A stretch of DNA of 64,000 nucleotides from Oryzobacter faecalis (GTDB taxonomy: Bacteria > Actinomycetota > Actinomycetes > Actinomycetales > Dermatophilaceae). The notes below the pieces were generated by a model. It searched no databases, was not told where the DNA came from, and saw only the letters and a program-made list of their open reading frames with translations. Shown piece by piece: positions 54,697-63,815 of the stretch. Numbering within the stretch: position 1 is the stretch's first letter; every line of letters begins with the position of its first letter. The stretch lies in the NCBI RefSeq assembly GCF_046764005.1, contig NZ_JBKOFW010000004.1, positions 186,001-250,000 on the forward strand. Direction: 5' to 3'. The position numbers were made by a program, and so were the translations under genes.

Positions 54697-55334
54697 GGCG
54701 TCACGACCAGGCCACCGGGGGCCCCGGGCAGGACCGGCCGCAGCACCACGAGCGCCTCGTCGAGGGCGACGACCTCGCGGGCCGACCCGGCGGTGGCCGG
54801 ACGGCGCCCGTACCGCACCGCGTCGAACGCGTCGGCGGCTGCCGCCAGCCGCGCCGCCTCGGCCGGGAAGACCGGACCGAGCTGCACCGCCACCTCGTGG
54901 GCCGTGCGACCGGGGAGGTCGTCGAGGACGGTGCGCTCGACCGCGGCGCGCGCGATGGCGCGGTAGGCCTCGAGCACGGCGGTGTCGTGGTCCCCGGCGG
55001 CCAGGGCCTCCCGGGCGAGCGCCCGGTGCTCGGCCGCCGACCGGACCGGGCCGTCGAGGACACCCTCCCGGCGAGCACCCGTCATCCGGCGCTCGGCCCG
55101 CAGGGTGCGCGCGAGGACGAACGCGACGACCGCGATGCCGAGGGCGGCGACGAGCCAGATCGTCCACGACGGGAGGAGGGACGCCGAACCGGTGGAGCCG
55201 AGGAGCTCGACGAGCCACGTCCACAGCCGTTCGAGCAGCGAGGGCTGCTCGTGGTACATCCCCTTGCGGAGCTCGTCCTCGAGCCACTGCCGCGCCTCCG
55301 GCGACGTGGGGTCGAGGGGTGGGGCCGCGCGCAC
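54693..55334 (-). CDS. DUF4129 domain-containing protein
   Basis: A 213-residue membrane protein. N-terminal LDPTSPEARQWLEDELRKGM, a helix at about 63-85, then the cytoplasmic DUF4129 domain (LEAYRAIARAAVER, GRTAHEVAVQLG, FDAVRYGRRPA). The domain resembles a transglutaminase-associated module; a role with MoxR/DUF58 is inferred from gene order only. The GTG at 55334 starts four bases after the upstream stop; the ribosome site is weak, so translation may depend on coupling. Confidence 0.82.
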   Translation of the reverse strand: MRAAPPLDPTSPEARQWLEDELRKGMYHEQPSLLERLWTWLVELLGSTGSASLLPSWTIWLVAALGIAVVAFVLARTLRAERRMTGARREGVLDGPVRSAAEHRALAREALAAGDHDTAVLEAYRAIARAAVERTVLDDLPGRTAHEVAVQLGPVFPAEAARLAAAADAFDAVRYGRRPATAGSAREVVALDEALVVLRPVLPGAPGGLVVTP

Positions 55335-55338
55335 CGGC

Positions 55339-56451
55339 TCAGTGGGTCCGGGCGGCGCTCGGCCACGGCGCGGGCCCGCCGTGCTGGGCCGCGTGGATGA
55401 GCTGGACGTCGAGGCCCTCGCGGCGGATCCGCTGGTCGACGGTGAGGAGAGCGTCGACCCCGGCCGAGAACGGCGTGGTGACGGCGCCGCTGATGAGGCT
55501 GGCGACGCCGGTGAGGATCGCCTGCCACATGAACAGCTGGTCCTCGGCCCCGGCCGCGAGGACGAGGAGCACCCCACCGAGCGCGACGGGGATCGTGATG
55601 ACCTGCGCGGCGAACCCGACGATGATCGCGGTGAGGAACCGGATGCCGAGGATCCGCCAGAAGTCGTGCCCGGACGTCAGCCGCCACGACCGCCCGAACG
55701 CCGCCCCGACGCCGCGCCCCTCGAGGACGATGAGGGCCGTGGTGAACCCGAGCCGGACCCAGAGGAAGAGGTAGAGCAGGAGCGCCACCAACGTCCCCAC
55801 GACGGTGACGAGCAGCGCCACGGCGTCGAAGCCGTCGGCCTGCACGAAGAGGGCGACCCCGGGGCCGACGAGCACGGCGAGGACGACGACGGAGCCGAGC
55901 ACGACGACGAGGACGGCGCCGAGCAGGGCCGGCAGGCGGCGCTTCGTGCCGTCCCACGTCTCGCCGATCGACACCTTGCGCCCGAGGACGGCCTGGCCGA
56001 CGACGTAGGCGAGGAACCCGGTGAGCGCCACCGTGGACAGGAACGACCCGAGCGCCGGGACGTACTGGGCGAACAGGCCCACCCCGACCTCGGTGGACTC
56101 GAGCGACCCGGTCTCGAGGCTGCCCATCCAGCCGCCGAGGGCCGTGGTGGGGACGAGGCAGACGAGGGAGGTGACGACGGCGAGGCCGATCGTGGCCCCG
56201 ACGTTGCCCCGGATCGCCTTCGTCACGGCCGAGTAGAGGTCACCGAGGGTGAGCGGCCGCAACGGGATGATGCCCGGCCGGAACTCCAGGCCGGCGACGT
56301 ACGGCGAACCGGGGGTTCCGGGGGTCGGCGTGCCGCGCCCACCCGGTGGCGGGGGAGCCGGGGCAAACCCCGGCCCGGGCGGCGGGGGAGGTCCGGGCGG
56401 CGGGGCGGAGGGCGGGCTGGACCCGGGTGCCACCCACGGCTGGTCACTCAT
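55339..56451 (-). CDS. Glycerophosphoryl diester phosphodiesterase membrane-domain-like protein
   Basis: A 370-residue protein. The first 60 residues are extremely Pro/Gly-rich with little complexity, then about six to seven helices with LTLGDLYSAVTKAIRGNVGA and GRVGAAFGRSWRLTSGHDFW-like segments of the GDPD membrane-domain family (here without a phosphodiesterase domain). Function is unknown. It is the first gene of the MoxR operon and the start ATG at 56451 is the only reasonable one. Confidence 0.78.
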   Translation of the reverse strand: MSDQPWVAPGSSPPSAPPPGPPPPPGPGFAPAPPPPGGRGTPTPGTPGSPYVAGLEFRPGIIPLRPLTLGDLYSAVTKAIRGNVGATIGLAVVTSLVCLVPTTALGGWMGSLETGSLESTEVGVGLFAQYVPALGSFLSTVALTGFLAYVVGQAVLGRKVSIGETWDGTKRRLPALLGAVLVVVLGSVVVLAVLVGPGVALFVQADGFDAVALLVTVVGTLVALLLYLFLWVRLGFTTALIVLEGRGVGAAFGRSWRLTSGHDFWRILGIRFLTAIIVGFAAQVITIPVALGGVLLVLAAGAEDQLFMWQAILTGVASLISGAVTTPFSAGVDALLTVDQRIRREGLDVQLIHAAQHGGPAPWPSAARTH

Positions 56452-56524
56452 CGGTTCGCCCCCGTCTCCACCACGGCTCGACCCTAACCGACGCGGCCGA
56501 CGCGGACGGCACGCTCGGTGCTTC

Positions 56525-56548
56525 CCCGTGACCGCCGCGGGTCACGGG
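56525..56548 (-). terminator. Terminator hairpin of the uridine kinase-like gene
   Basis: CCCGTGACC (56525-56533) pairs with GGTCACGGG (56540-56548) around a six-base loop, four bases past the stop of the minus-strand gene. An alternative pairing uses TCACGGGG at 56552-56559, inside the gene end. Confidence 0.6.
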
Positions 56549-56551
56549 TGA

Positions 56552-57208
56552 TCACGGGGCGCCGCGCAGGGCCCGCTCGACGTCGGCCGCCCGCGCCGGG
56601 GTGGCGCCGAGGGCGGTCTGCCGACGGACGATCTCGGGCTCGTCGTGCATGAGGGTCAGGCCGCGGCGGACGAGGACGAGCGGCGGCTTGCGGCGCTCCT
56701 TGAGGTCGCGCAGGAGCCGGCGGACGAAGGTCACCACCGGACGGTGGTGGACGCTCCACGCGCTGTGCAGCACCCCGGACCCCTGTAGCCGCGCGATCAC
56801 CTCGGCGGCGAAGATCCCCTCGGCCACGACGAGGTCGTGCGGGCCCGCGGTGAGCTCACGGCTGCCGACCGCCCGGCTGCGCGAGAGGTCGTAGACGGGG
56901 GTCCCGGTGCGTCCGGTGTCGACGAGGGCGCAGAGGGCGTCGACGGCCCGGTCGGCGTCCCAGCTGTCGGGGTGGTCCCAGTCGATGATGCCGAGCCCGA
57001 CGTGCCGTGGCATCGCCGGGTCGTCCTCGTCGCGGTAGAAGTCGTCGAGGCGGAAGATCGGCCAGCCGTGGGCCTGGTGCAACCGCTCGGCCAGCCGGGA
57101 CTTGCCGGCGCCGCTCGGTCCGGCGAGGACGACGACGCGGCGGCGGTCGGCGGCCCGGAGAGGAGGAGAGCCGGGGGCGGAAGCGGTCCCCGGCGCCTCG
57201 TCATCCAC
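56552..57208 (-). CDS. Uridine kinase-like P-loop protein
   Basis: A 218-residue nucleoside/phosphoribulokinase-like ATPase. Walker A AGPSGAGKSRLAERL at about 29-43, then FRLDDFYRDEDDPAMP with the catalytic Asp, WDHPDSWD, and VVAEGIFAAEV. Uridine phosphorylation is the likely reaction, in keeping with the nucleoside genes around it, but the substrate is inferred from the fold. The GTG at 57208 lies eight bases after TAGACT (57222-57217 on the minus strand), a likely near-leaderless promoter. Confidence 0.83.
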   Translation of the reverse strand: MDDEAPGTASAPGSPPLRAADRRRVVVLAGPSGAGKSRLAERLHQAHGWPIFRLDDFYRDEDDPAMPRHVGLGIIDWDHPDSWDADRAVDALCALVDTGRTGTPVYDLSRSRAVGSRELTAGPHDLVVAEGIFAAEVIARLQGSGVLHSAWSVHHRPVVTFVRRLLRDLKERRKPPLVLVRRGLTLMHDEPEIVRRQTALGATPARAADVERALRGAP

Positions 57209-57270
57209 GGGTGAGGAGTCTAGAGGGGCGAGGGTCCGGTCCCGACGGTCGGCCCCGCCGGGCCGAACGG

Positions 57271-58191
57271 TCAGCGGCCCTTCGGGTGCCAGACGGTCTT
57301 GGTCTCGAGGAACGCCGCGAGCCGCGAGAGGTCGGGGACCGGCTCGAAGTCGGGCTCGACGGCCTCCGGGCCGGACCCGCCGGGTCGCACGACCCGCTTG
57401 AGGTTCTCGGCGGCGGCCAGCTCGAGCTCGCCCCAGACCACGCCCTCGGCATCGGCCGCGCCGGTGAGGTCGATGGCGTTGACGTCACGGTGGCTCGCGA
57501 GCCACGGGGCGACCTCGGCGGTGCGTCCGGTGATGATGTTGACGACACCACCCGGGACGTCGGACGTCGCGAGGCACTCGGCGAGCGTGACGGCCGGCAG
57601 GGGACGGTCCTCGCTGGTGAGGACGACGACCGTGTTGCCCGAGACGATGACGGGCGCGACGACCGACACCAGGCCCAGCAGGCTCGACGCCTGGGGCGCG
57701 AGGACCGCGACGACGCCGGTGGGCTCGGGGGCCGAGATGTCGAAGTACGGCCCGGCGACCGGGTTGAGGCCACCGAGCACCTGGGCGAACTTGTCGGACC
57801 AGCCCGCGTACCAGACCCACCGGTCGACGGCGGCCGAGACGACGGCCTCCGCGCGCGCGGGCGTCAGGCCCTCGCTGTCGCGGACGTCCTGGACGAGCTG
57901 GGCGCGGCGGCCCTCCATCACCTCGGCGACGCGGTAGAGCACCTGGCCGCGGTTGTACGCGGTGGCACCGGCCCACGCGGGCTGCGCCTTGCGGGCCGCG
58001 ACGACGGCGTCGCGGGCGTCCTTGCGCGAGCCCATCGCCGCGTTGGCGAGGAAGCGCGGCGCGGCCGCGGCACCCCGGCGGCCGCCGGTCGGCGCGGCGA
58101 ACACCTCGTACGAGCGGCCGCTCTCGCTGCGGGGGAACGTGCCCCCGATGTAGAGCTTGTACGTCTTGCGGACGTCCACGCGCGCGCTCAC
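57271..58191 (-). CDS. Short aldehyde dehydrogenase-like protein lacking the catalytic half
   Basis: A 306-residue protein homologous only to the N-terminal and NAD-binding part of aldehyde dehydrogenases (KLYIGGTFPRSESGRSYEVF at the start; VLAPQASSLLGL in place of the PWNFP motif; GGVVNIITG). It ends with LETKTVWHPKG before the region that would hold the catalytic Cys, which is absent. The start GTG overlaps the stop of the full-length enzyme. The clean ends and conserved-looking tail suggest a maintained pseudoenzyme subunit and not a decayed gene. Confidence 0.85.
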   Translation of the reverse strand: MSARVDVRKTYKLYIGGTFPRSESGRSYEVFAAPTGGRRGAAAAPRFLANAAMGSRKDARDAVVAARKAQPAWAGATAYNRGQVLYRVAEVMEGRRAQLVQDVRDSEGLTPARAEAVVSAAVDRWVWYAGWSDKFAQVLGGLNPVAGPYFDISAPEPTGVVAVLAPQASSLLGLVSVVAPVIVSGNTVVVLTSEDRPLPAVTLAECLATSDVPGGVVNIITGRTAEVAPWLASHRDVNAIDLTGAADAEGVVWGELELAAAENLKRVVRPGGSGPEAVEPDFEPVPDLSRLAAFLETKTVWHPKGR

Positions 58192-59636
58192 TTCGCCCCC
58201 CCGGTCGTGACGTAGGCCTCGAGGCCGTGGCGACCGCCCTCGCGGCCGTAGCCCGACTCCTTGTAGCCACCGAACGGCGAGGTCGGGTCGAACTTGTTGA
58301 ACGTGTTGGCCCAGACGACACCGGCCCGCAGCTGGTCGGCCATCCAGAGGATCCGGCTGCCCTTCTCGGTCCAGATGCCGGCGGAGAGACCGTACGGGGT
58401 GTTGTTCGCCTTGGCCACGGCCTCACCCGGGGTGCGGAAGGTCAGGACCGAGACGACCGGGCCGAAGATCTCCTCCTGGGCGACGCGGTGCGCCTGGCTG
58501 ACGCCGCTGAACACCGTGGGGCGGAACCAGTAGCCGGAGGTCGGCAGGTCGCAGCCGCTGTCCCAGCGCGTCGCGCCCTCGGACTCGCCGGCCTCGACGA
58601 GCGCCTCGATGCGGGCGAGCTGCGCGGCGCTGTTGATGGCGCCGACGTCGGTGTTCTTGTCCATCGGGTCGCCCACGCGCAGCGTCCCGAGGCGGCGCTG
58701 GAGCCGGGCGAGGACGTCATCGGCGATGTTCTCCTGCACGAGCAGGCGGCTCCCGGCGCAGCAGACGTGGCCCTGGTTGAAGAAGATGCCGTTGACGATG
58801 CCCTCGACGGCCTGGTCGATGGGCGCGTCGTCGAACACGATGTTCGCGCCCTTGCCACCGAGCTCGAGGGTCGCCTTCTTGCGCGACCCGGCGATGGCGC
58901 GGGCGATCATCTTGCCGACACCGGTCGAGCCGGTGAAGGCGAGCTTGTCGATGCCCGGGTGGTCGACGATCGCCTGGCCGGTGGTGCCGGCGCCGGTGAC
59001 GATGTTGACGACGCCCGGCGGCAGGTCGGCCTGCTGGCAGACCTCGGCGAAGAGCAGCGCGGTCAGGGGGGTGGTCTCGGCGGGCTTGAGGACGACCGTG
59101 TTGCCGCACGCGAGGGCCGGCGCGATCTTCCACGCGAGCATGAGGAGCGGGAAGTTCCACGGGATGACCTGGCCGACGACGCCGACCGGACGGGGGTCGC
59201 GGCCGAGCGCCGCGTGCTCGAGCTTGTCGGCCCAGCCTGCGTGGTAGAAGAAGTGCGCCGCCGCGAGGGGGACGTCGACGTCGCGGCTCTCCTTGATCGG
59301 CTTGCCGTTGTCGAGCGTCTCGAGGACGGCGAACTCGCGGGCGCGCTCCTGCAGGATTCGGGCGATCCGGTAGAGGTACTTGCCGCGGTCGGCGCCGCTC
59401 ATCCGCGACCACACGCGGGTGTAGGCCTGCCGGGCCGCGCGGACGGCGGAGTCGACGTCCTCCGGGGTCGCCTCGCTCACCTCGGCGAGGGTCTCCTCGG
59501 TGGCGGGGTTGACCGTCTTGAACGGGGTGCCGCCGCTGGCGTCGACGAACTCGCCGCCGATGAACAGCCCGTAGCTGCTGGCGATGTCGACGACGCTGCG
59601 CGACTCGGGGGCCGGTGCGTACTCGAAGGGGGGCAT
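58188..59636 (-). CDS. Aldehyde dehydrogenase
   Basis: A 482-residue NAD(P)-dependent aldehyde dehydrogenase. VIPWNFPLLMLAWK, the FTGSTGVGK cofactor loop, catalytic Glu in LELGGKGANIV (about 248), and catalytic Cys in GHVCCAGSR (about 281). It follows deoC by 32 bases, so the natural substrate is probably acetaldehyde released from deoxyribose-5-phosphate. The ATG at 59636 has a moderate GGAAGCGA-type ribosome site. GTGA overlap with the short ALDH-like gene. Confidence 0.92.
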   Translation of the reverse strand: MPPFEYAPAPESRSVVDIASSYGLFIGGEFVDASGGTPFKTVNPATEETLAEVSEATPEDVDSAVRAARQAYTRVWSRMSGADRGKYLYRIARILQERAREFAVLETLDNGKPIKESRDVDVPLAAAHFFYHAGWADKLEHAALGRDPRPVGVVGQVIPWNFPLLMLAWKIAPALACGNTVVLKPAETTPLTALLFAEVCQQADLPPGVVNIVTGAGTTGQAIVDHPGIDKLAFTGSTGVGKMIARAIAGSRKKATLELGGKGANIVFDDAPIDQAVEGIVNGIFFNQGHVCCAGSRLLVQENIADDVLARLQRRLGTLRVGDPMDKNTDVGAINSAAQLARIEALVEAGESEGATRWDSGCDLPTSGYWFRPTVFSGVSQAHRVAQEEIFGPVVSVLTFRTPGEAVAKANNTPYGLSAGIWTEKGSRILWMADQLRAGVVWANTFNKFDPTSPFGGYKESGYGREGGRHGLEAYVTTGGAK

Positions 59637-59668
59637 CTGTCGCTTCCTGGGGATCCGTGGTCGGCCGG

Positions 59669-60658
59669 TCAGTAGCCGCTGGGGGCGTCGTCGGCGACGT
59701 AGTCCGCGCCGGAGTAGGCCCCGGTCGCCATCTTCTGCCGCTGGAGGATGAGGTCGTTGAGCAGGCTGGACGCGCCGAAGCGGAACCACGTGTTGTCGAG
59801 CCACTCCTCGCCGGCGACCTCCGAGACCGTGACGAGGAACTTGATGGCGTCCTTGCTCGTGCGGATGCCGCCGGCCGGCTTCACGCCGACCATCTCGCCC
59901 GTGAGCCCCTGCCAGTCGCGGACCGCCTCGAGCATGACGAGGGTGACGGGCAGCGTCGCCGCGGGCGAGATCTTGCCGGTGGAGGTCTTGATGAAGTCGC
60001 CACCCGCGAGCATCGACAGCCACGAGGCGCGACGGACGTTGTCGTAGGTGACGAGCTCGCCGGTCTCCATGATGACCTTGAGGCGCGCGTCGCCGCAGGC
60101 CTCCTTGGTCTCGGCGATCTCGCGGAAGACCCGCAGGTAGTCGCCGGCCAGGAAGGCGCCGCGGTCGATGACCATGTCGATCTCGTCGGCCCCGGCCTGC
60201 ACGGCGTCCGTGGTGTCGGCGAGCTTGACGGCGCGGCTCGCGCGCCCGCTCGGGAACGCGGTGGCGACCGCGGCGACCTTGACCCCGGTGTCGCCGAGGG
60301 CCTCCTTGGCGATCTCGACCATGTCGCCGTAGACGCAGACCGCGGCGGGGCGCGGCGTGGTGAGGTCGCTCGGGTCGGGGGTGACGGCGCGCGCGGCGAG
60401 GCCGCGGACCTTGCCGGGGGTGTCCGCGCCCTCGAGGGTCGTGAGGTCGATCATCGAGATGGCGAGGTCGATGGCCCATGCCTTGCTCGAGGTCTTGATC
60501 GACCGGGTGCCGAGCCCGGCGGCGCGGGCCTCGCAGCCGACCTGGTCGACGCCGGGGAGCCCGTGCAGCCAGGTCGTCAGCGCTTGGTTCGTCAGGCGGG
60601 AGACGCCGAGGAGGTCGCGGGCGCGCGCCGTGGGGTCGACAGCGGTCGTGGTGCTCAC
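59669..60658 (-). CDS. deoC: Deoxyribose-phosphate aldolase
   Basis: A 329-residue class I aldolase splitting 2-deoxyribose-5-phosphate to glyceraldehyde-3-phosphate and acetaldehyde. The Schiff-base lysine is in GGDFIKTSTGK and the second active-site lysine in VGVKPAGGIRT; DEIDMVIDRGAFLAG is also conserved. It is longer than the 220-260 residue E. coli type, like many actinobacterial enzymes. The start GTG is six bases after TAGAAT. First gene of the deoC-aldh-aldh operon. Confidence 0.95.
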   Translation of the reverse strand: MSTTTAVDPTARARDLLGVSRLTNQALTTWLHGLPGVDQVGCEARAAGLGTRSIKTSSKAWAIDLAISMIDLTTLEGADTPGKVRGLAARAVTPDPSDLTTPRPAAVCVYGDMVEIAKEALGDTGVKVAAVATAFPSGRASRAVKLADTTDAVQAGADEIDMVIDRGAFLAGDYLRVFREIAETKEACGDARLKVIMETGELVTYDNVRRASWLSMLAGGDFIKTSTGKISPAATLPVTLVMLEAVRDWQGLTGEMVGVKPAGGIRTSKDAIKFLVTVSEVAGEEWLDNTWFRFGASSLLNDLILQRQKMATGAYSGADYVADDAPSGY

Positions 60659-60664
60659 CGGTCG

Positions 60665-60670
60665 ATTCTA
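60665..60670 (-). promoter_or_regulatory. -10 element of deoC (leaderless)
   Basis: TAGAAT on the minus strand, six bases before the GTG start, so the predicted +1 coincides with the start codon. A weak TGTCCA lies at -35 spacing. There is no ribosome site. Confidence 0.5.
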
Positions 60671-60762
60671 CGGGGGTGTCCGGTCCGTGGACACCGCCGG
60701 AGGGGGCAGCACCCGACGACGAGGCGCCGCGGATCCTGTCACTCCTCGCCCCGAGCCGGCCT

Positions 60763-60796
60763 GGGTCAACATCGACCAATAGGGCGATGTTGACCC
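60763..60796. terminator. 12-bp hairpin between deoC promoter and the phosphomutase stop
   Basis: GGGTCAACATCG (60763-60774) and CGATGTTGACCC (60785-60796) flank a 10-base loop. It lies 13 bases past the stop of the minus-strand phosphomutase gene. It shares arm and loop sequence with the hairpin at 15606-15639. Confidence 0.65.
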
Positions 60797-60809
60797 GGCG
60801 CGGGTGGCC

Positions 60810-62486
60810 TCAGAGGCCGGTGGCGGCTTCGAGGTCGGCGCGGACGGCGGCGAGGCGGGTGGCCGCGCGCTCGCGGGCGCCCTTGAGGTCCTCGCCGGTC
60901 ACCGGCTCGACGACCTCGAGGTAGACCTTGAGCTTCGGCTCGGTGCCCGAGGGCCGCACGATGACGCGGGAGTCGTCGGCGAGGTAGTAGCGCAGCCCCT
61001 CGGTGGGGGGCAGCCCCCCGTCGCCCCGCGCGAGGTCGTCGGCACGGGTCACGTCGACGCCCGCCACCGACGTCAGGGGCTCGGCGCGGAGCCGGTCCAT
61101 GATCAGGCCGATGAGCGAGAGGTCCGCGACCCGGATGGAGAAGGCGTCGGTGGCGTGGACGCCGTGGTCGCGGGCGAGGTCGTCGAGCCGGTCGGTGAGC
61201 GACCGGCCCTGCGCACGGAGCGTGGCGACGAGCTCGGCGACGAGGAGCGCCGCCGAGACGCCGTCCTTGTCCCTCACGTGGACCGGGTCGACGCAGTAGC
61301 CGAGGGCCTCCTCGTAGCCGTAGCGCAGGCCCGGGACCCGGGCGATCCACTTGAACCCGGTGAGGGTCTCCTCGTGGCGCACGCCCGCGGCCCGGCACAT
61401 CGCGGCGAGCATCCGCGAGGAGACGATCGAGTTGGCGAACACGCAGTCGGGGGAGTCGGGCCGCACGCCCCCGGCCGCGCCGCGCGCGAGGACGTGGGAG
61501 CCCAGGAGGACGCCGACCTCGTCGCCGCGCAGCATCCTCCAGCCGCCCGGACCCGGGACCGCCACCGCGCAGCGGTCGGCGTCGGGGTCGTTGGCGACGA
61601 CGACGTCGGGGCCGGTCTGCTCGGCGAGGTCGAGGGCGGCGTCCATCGCGCCGGGCTCCTCGGGGTTCGGGAAGGACACCGTGGGGAACATCGGGTCGGG
61701 CTCGGCCTGTGACGGGACGGGGATCGGCTCCGCGTACCCGGCGGCCGCGAAGGCCCGACGGACCGTCTCCGAGCCGACGCCGTGCAGCGCGGTGTGGACC
61801 ACCGTGACCTCGCGCGGGCTGTCGGCCTCGACGACCGTCACGACGTCGCGCAGGTACGACTCGAGGGTCTCGTCGTCGAGGGTCTCCCAGCCGTCGTCGG
61901 CGCGCGGCACCGAGGCCACGGACTCGATGGCGGCGATCTCGGCGGCGATGAGGCCGTCGACGGGCGGGACGATCTGTGACCCGTCGCCGACGTAGACCTT
62001 GTACCCGTTGTCCTCGGGCGGGTTGTGCGACGCGGTGACCATGACGCCGGCGTCGGCGCCGAGATGGCGGATCGCGTACGCCAGGACGGGGGTCGGCAGC
62101 GGGCGGGGGAGGACGACCGCGCGCCCCCCGGCCCCGGTCACCACCGCGCAGGTGTCGGCGGCGAAGACGTCCGAGCTGGTCCTTGCGTCGAAGCCGACGA
62201 CGACGAACGGCTGCGGCCTGACGGTGCGCAGGTACGCGGTGAGGCCGGCCGCGGCCCGGATGACGACCGCCCGGTTCATCCGGTTGGGACCACCGCCCAG
62301 GCGGCCGCGGAGGCCGGCGGTCCCGAACTCGAGCATCCCGGACATGGCGTCGGCCAGCTCGGCCGTGGCCTCGGCGTCCCCGCCCTCGGCGCGGACGGCC
62401 AGGGACTCGAGATCGGCACGCGTCGCGGGGTCCGGGTCGTCGGCGGCCCAGGTGCGGGCGGCGGCGAGGAGGTCGGCGTCGCTCAC
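60810..62486 (-). CDS. Phosphohexomutase superfamily enzyme (phosphomannomutase/PGM2-like; possible phosphopentomutase)
   Basis: A 558-residue alpha-D-phosphohexomutase. All four motifs are clear: phosphoserine loop TASHNPPEDNGYKVY (about 146), metal-binding NDPDADRCAVAVP (about 295), sugar-binding GYEEALGYCVDP (about 390) and phosphate-binding RPSGTEPKLKVY (about 520). Family members act on glucose, mannose or pentose phosphates; because the gene is seven bases after purine nucleoside phosphorylase and next to deoC, phosphopentomutase activity is plausible. The GTG at 62486 has GAGGA five bases upstream. Confidence 0.9.
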   Translation of the reverse strand: MSDADLLAAARTWAADDPDPATRADLESLAVRAEGGDAEATAELADAMSGMLEFGTAGLRGRLGGGPNRMNRAVVIRAAAGLTAYLRTVRPQPFVVVGFDARTSSDVFAADTCAVVTGAGGRAVVLPRPLPTPVLAYAIRHLGADAGVMVTASHNPPEDNGYKVYVGDGSQIVPPVDGLIAAEIAAIESVASVPRADDGWETLDDETLESYLRDVVTVVEADSPREVTVVHTALHGVGSETVRRAFAAAGYAEPIPVPSQAEPDPMFPTVSFPNPEEPGAMDAALDLAEQTGPDVVVANDPDADRCAVAVPGPGGWRMLRGDEVGVLLGSHVLARGAAGGVRPDSPDCVFANSIVSSRMLAAMCRAAGVRHEETLTGFKWIARVPGLRYGYEEALGYCVDPVHVRDKDGVSAALLVAELVATLRAQGRSLTDRLDDLARDHGVHATDAFSIRVADLSLIGLIMDRLRAEPLTSVAGVDVTRADDLARGDGGLPPTEGLRYYLADDSRVIVRPSGTEPKLKVYLEVVEPVTGEDLKGARERAATRLAAVRADLEAATGL

Positions 62487-62493
62487 GGGTTCC

Positions 62494-63333
62494 TCAGATG
62501 CGCTCGACGACGGCGGCGAGGAGGCGACCGCAGCGTGCGGCGGCCGCCTGCCCCGCATCGAGGACCTCCTCATGGCTCAGCGGCGTCTCGCTGATGCCCG
62601 CGGCGGGGTTCGTGACGAGGGAGATGCCGAGGACCTCGAGGCCGCTCTGCCGGGCGGCGATCGCCTCGAGGGCGGTCGACATGCCCACGAGGTCGCCGCC
62701 GATCGTCCTGGCCATCCGCACCTCGGCCGGGGTCTCGTAGTGGGGGCCGCGGAACTGGACGTAGACGCCCTCCTCGAGGGCCGGGTCGACCTCCTGGGCG
62801 ACGGCGCGCAGCCGCGGCGAGTACAGGTCGGTGAGGTCGACGAAGTTCGCGCCCTCGATGGGGGAGTGGGCCGTCAAGTTGATGTGGTCGCGAATGAGCA
62901 CCGGTGTGCCGGGGGCCCATTCGGGCCGGACGCCGCCGCAGCCATTCGTGATGACGATCGTCGTGCAGCCCGCCGCGGCGGCCGTTCGCACGCCGTGGAC
63001 GACCGCCCGGACGCCACGGCCCTCGTAGAAGTGGGTGCGCGTGCCGTAGACGAGGGCCCTGCGTCCGGTGTCGCCGATGGCGACCGAGCGCATCTGCCCG
63101 CTGTGGCCCGCCACCGCGGCCCGGCCGAACCCGGGGACGTCGGTGTTCTCGATGGTCGCCAGGGTCTCGCCGATGAGGTCGCCCGTCTGGCCCCACCCGG
63201 AGCCGAGGACGAGGGCCACGTCGTGGCGCTCGACGCCGGTGCGCTCGCGGATGACGGCCGCGGCCGCCTCGGCGACAGCGAACGGGTCGGTGCTCGGGTC
63301 GGACAGGTCGTGGCTGGCGGCGCTCTCGGTCAC
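62494..63333 (-). CDS. Purine nucleoside phosphorylase
   Basis: A 279-residue trimeric-type PNP cleaving inosine and guanosine (and deoxy forms) to base and (deoxy)ribose-1-phosphate. VLGSGWGQTGD phosphate loop, THFYEGRGV, TNGCGGVRPEW and the base/ribose-site EVRMARTIGGDLVGMSTALE with VTNPAAGIS (family Asn present). GTG start at 63333 with no strong ribosome site. Upstream member of a two-gene operon with the phosphomutase; the freed bases could enter the xanthine dehydrogenase pathway at the left end of the window. Confidence 0.93.
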   Translation of the reverse strand: MTESAASHDLSDPSTDPFAVAEAAAAVIRERTGVERHDVALVLGSGWGQTGDLIGETLATIENTDVPGFGRAAVAGHSGQMRSVAIGDTGRRALVYGTRTHFYEGRGVRAVVHGVRTAAAAGCTTIVITNGCGGVRPEWAPGTPVLIRDHINLTAHSPIEGANFVDLTDLYSPRLRAVAQEVDPALEEGVYVQFRGPHYETPAEVRMARTIGGDLVGMSTALEAIAARQSGLEVLGISLVTNPAAGISETPLSHEEVLDAGQAAAARCGRLLAAVVERI

Positions 63334-63384
63334 GCAGGGGAGCCTACCGACGCGGCGTCCGCCCTCCTACGCCCCGCCTCGAGC

Positions 63385-63440
63385 GCGACCTACCGCCTGG
63401 TCAGTGCTGTGATCACGACCCTGACCAGGCGGTAGGTCGC
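63385..63440. repeat. Perfect 20-bp hairpin upstream of purine nucleoside phosphorylase
   Basis: The arms 63385-63404 and 63421-63440 pair perfectly; the 16-base loop contains the palindrome GTGATCAC (63409-63416). It lies 52 bases upstream of the PNP start. Its position is upstream and not downstream of PNP, and no intact plus-strand gene ends here. Confidence 0.75.
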
Positions 63441-63815
63441 TCCTTGAGGTGCCGAGGGGGCGCCGACCGTCGACGTCCTGCATCGGCAAGGTGTGGCAAC
63501 CGCCGCGAGCTGCGCCTCACGGCACTCGGGGCGAAGCGGCTCGCCGCGGCCGGGGCCGTCCTCGGCGACGGCTTCGACGGCCTCGTCCGCTCGCTCGGTC
63601 TCGACCCCGCCGAAAGGGAGACCGGCCCCACCGCCACCTGGCTCGTGGCTCGGCTCGGGAACCGCGATGGTCTTCGCCTTGGCGGTCCCGGACCGGATGA
63701 TCCCGACGTTCGCCGTCGAGGAGCCCCTCGGCGTGGCCACCGCCCTCGCCGCGGTGGGGCTCACGGTGGCGCTGCTCGTCGTGGCCGGCGACCGCCTGGC
63801 CCGCCGGGCCGACGG
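63441..63815 (+). pseudogene. Non-coding stretch with possible MarR-like remnant
   Basis: No intact gene is supported. In one plus frame (63501-63620) the translation RRELRLTALGAKRLAAAG and the following GFDGLVRSLGLDP resembles the C-terminal helix region of a MarR-family regulator, with no HTH upstream. A different frame has a 72-codon ORF from ATG 63667 with one hydrophobic helix that runs into the ABC gene. Both may be chance; the hairpin at 63385-63440 marks the left edge. Confidence 0.25.
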
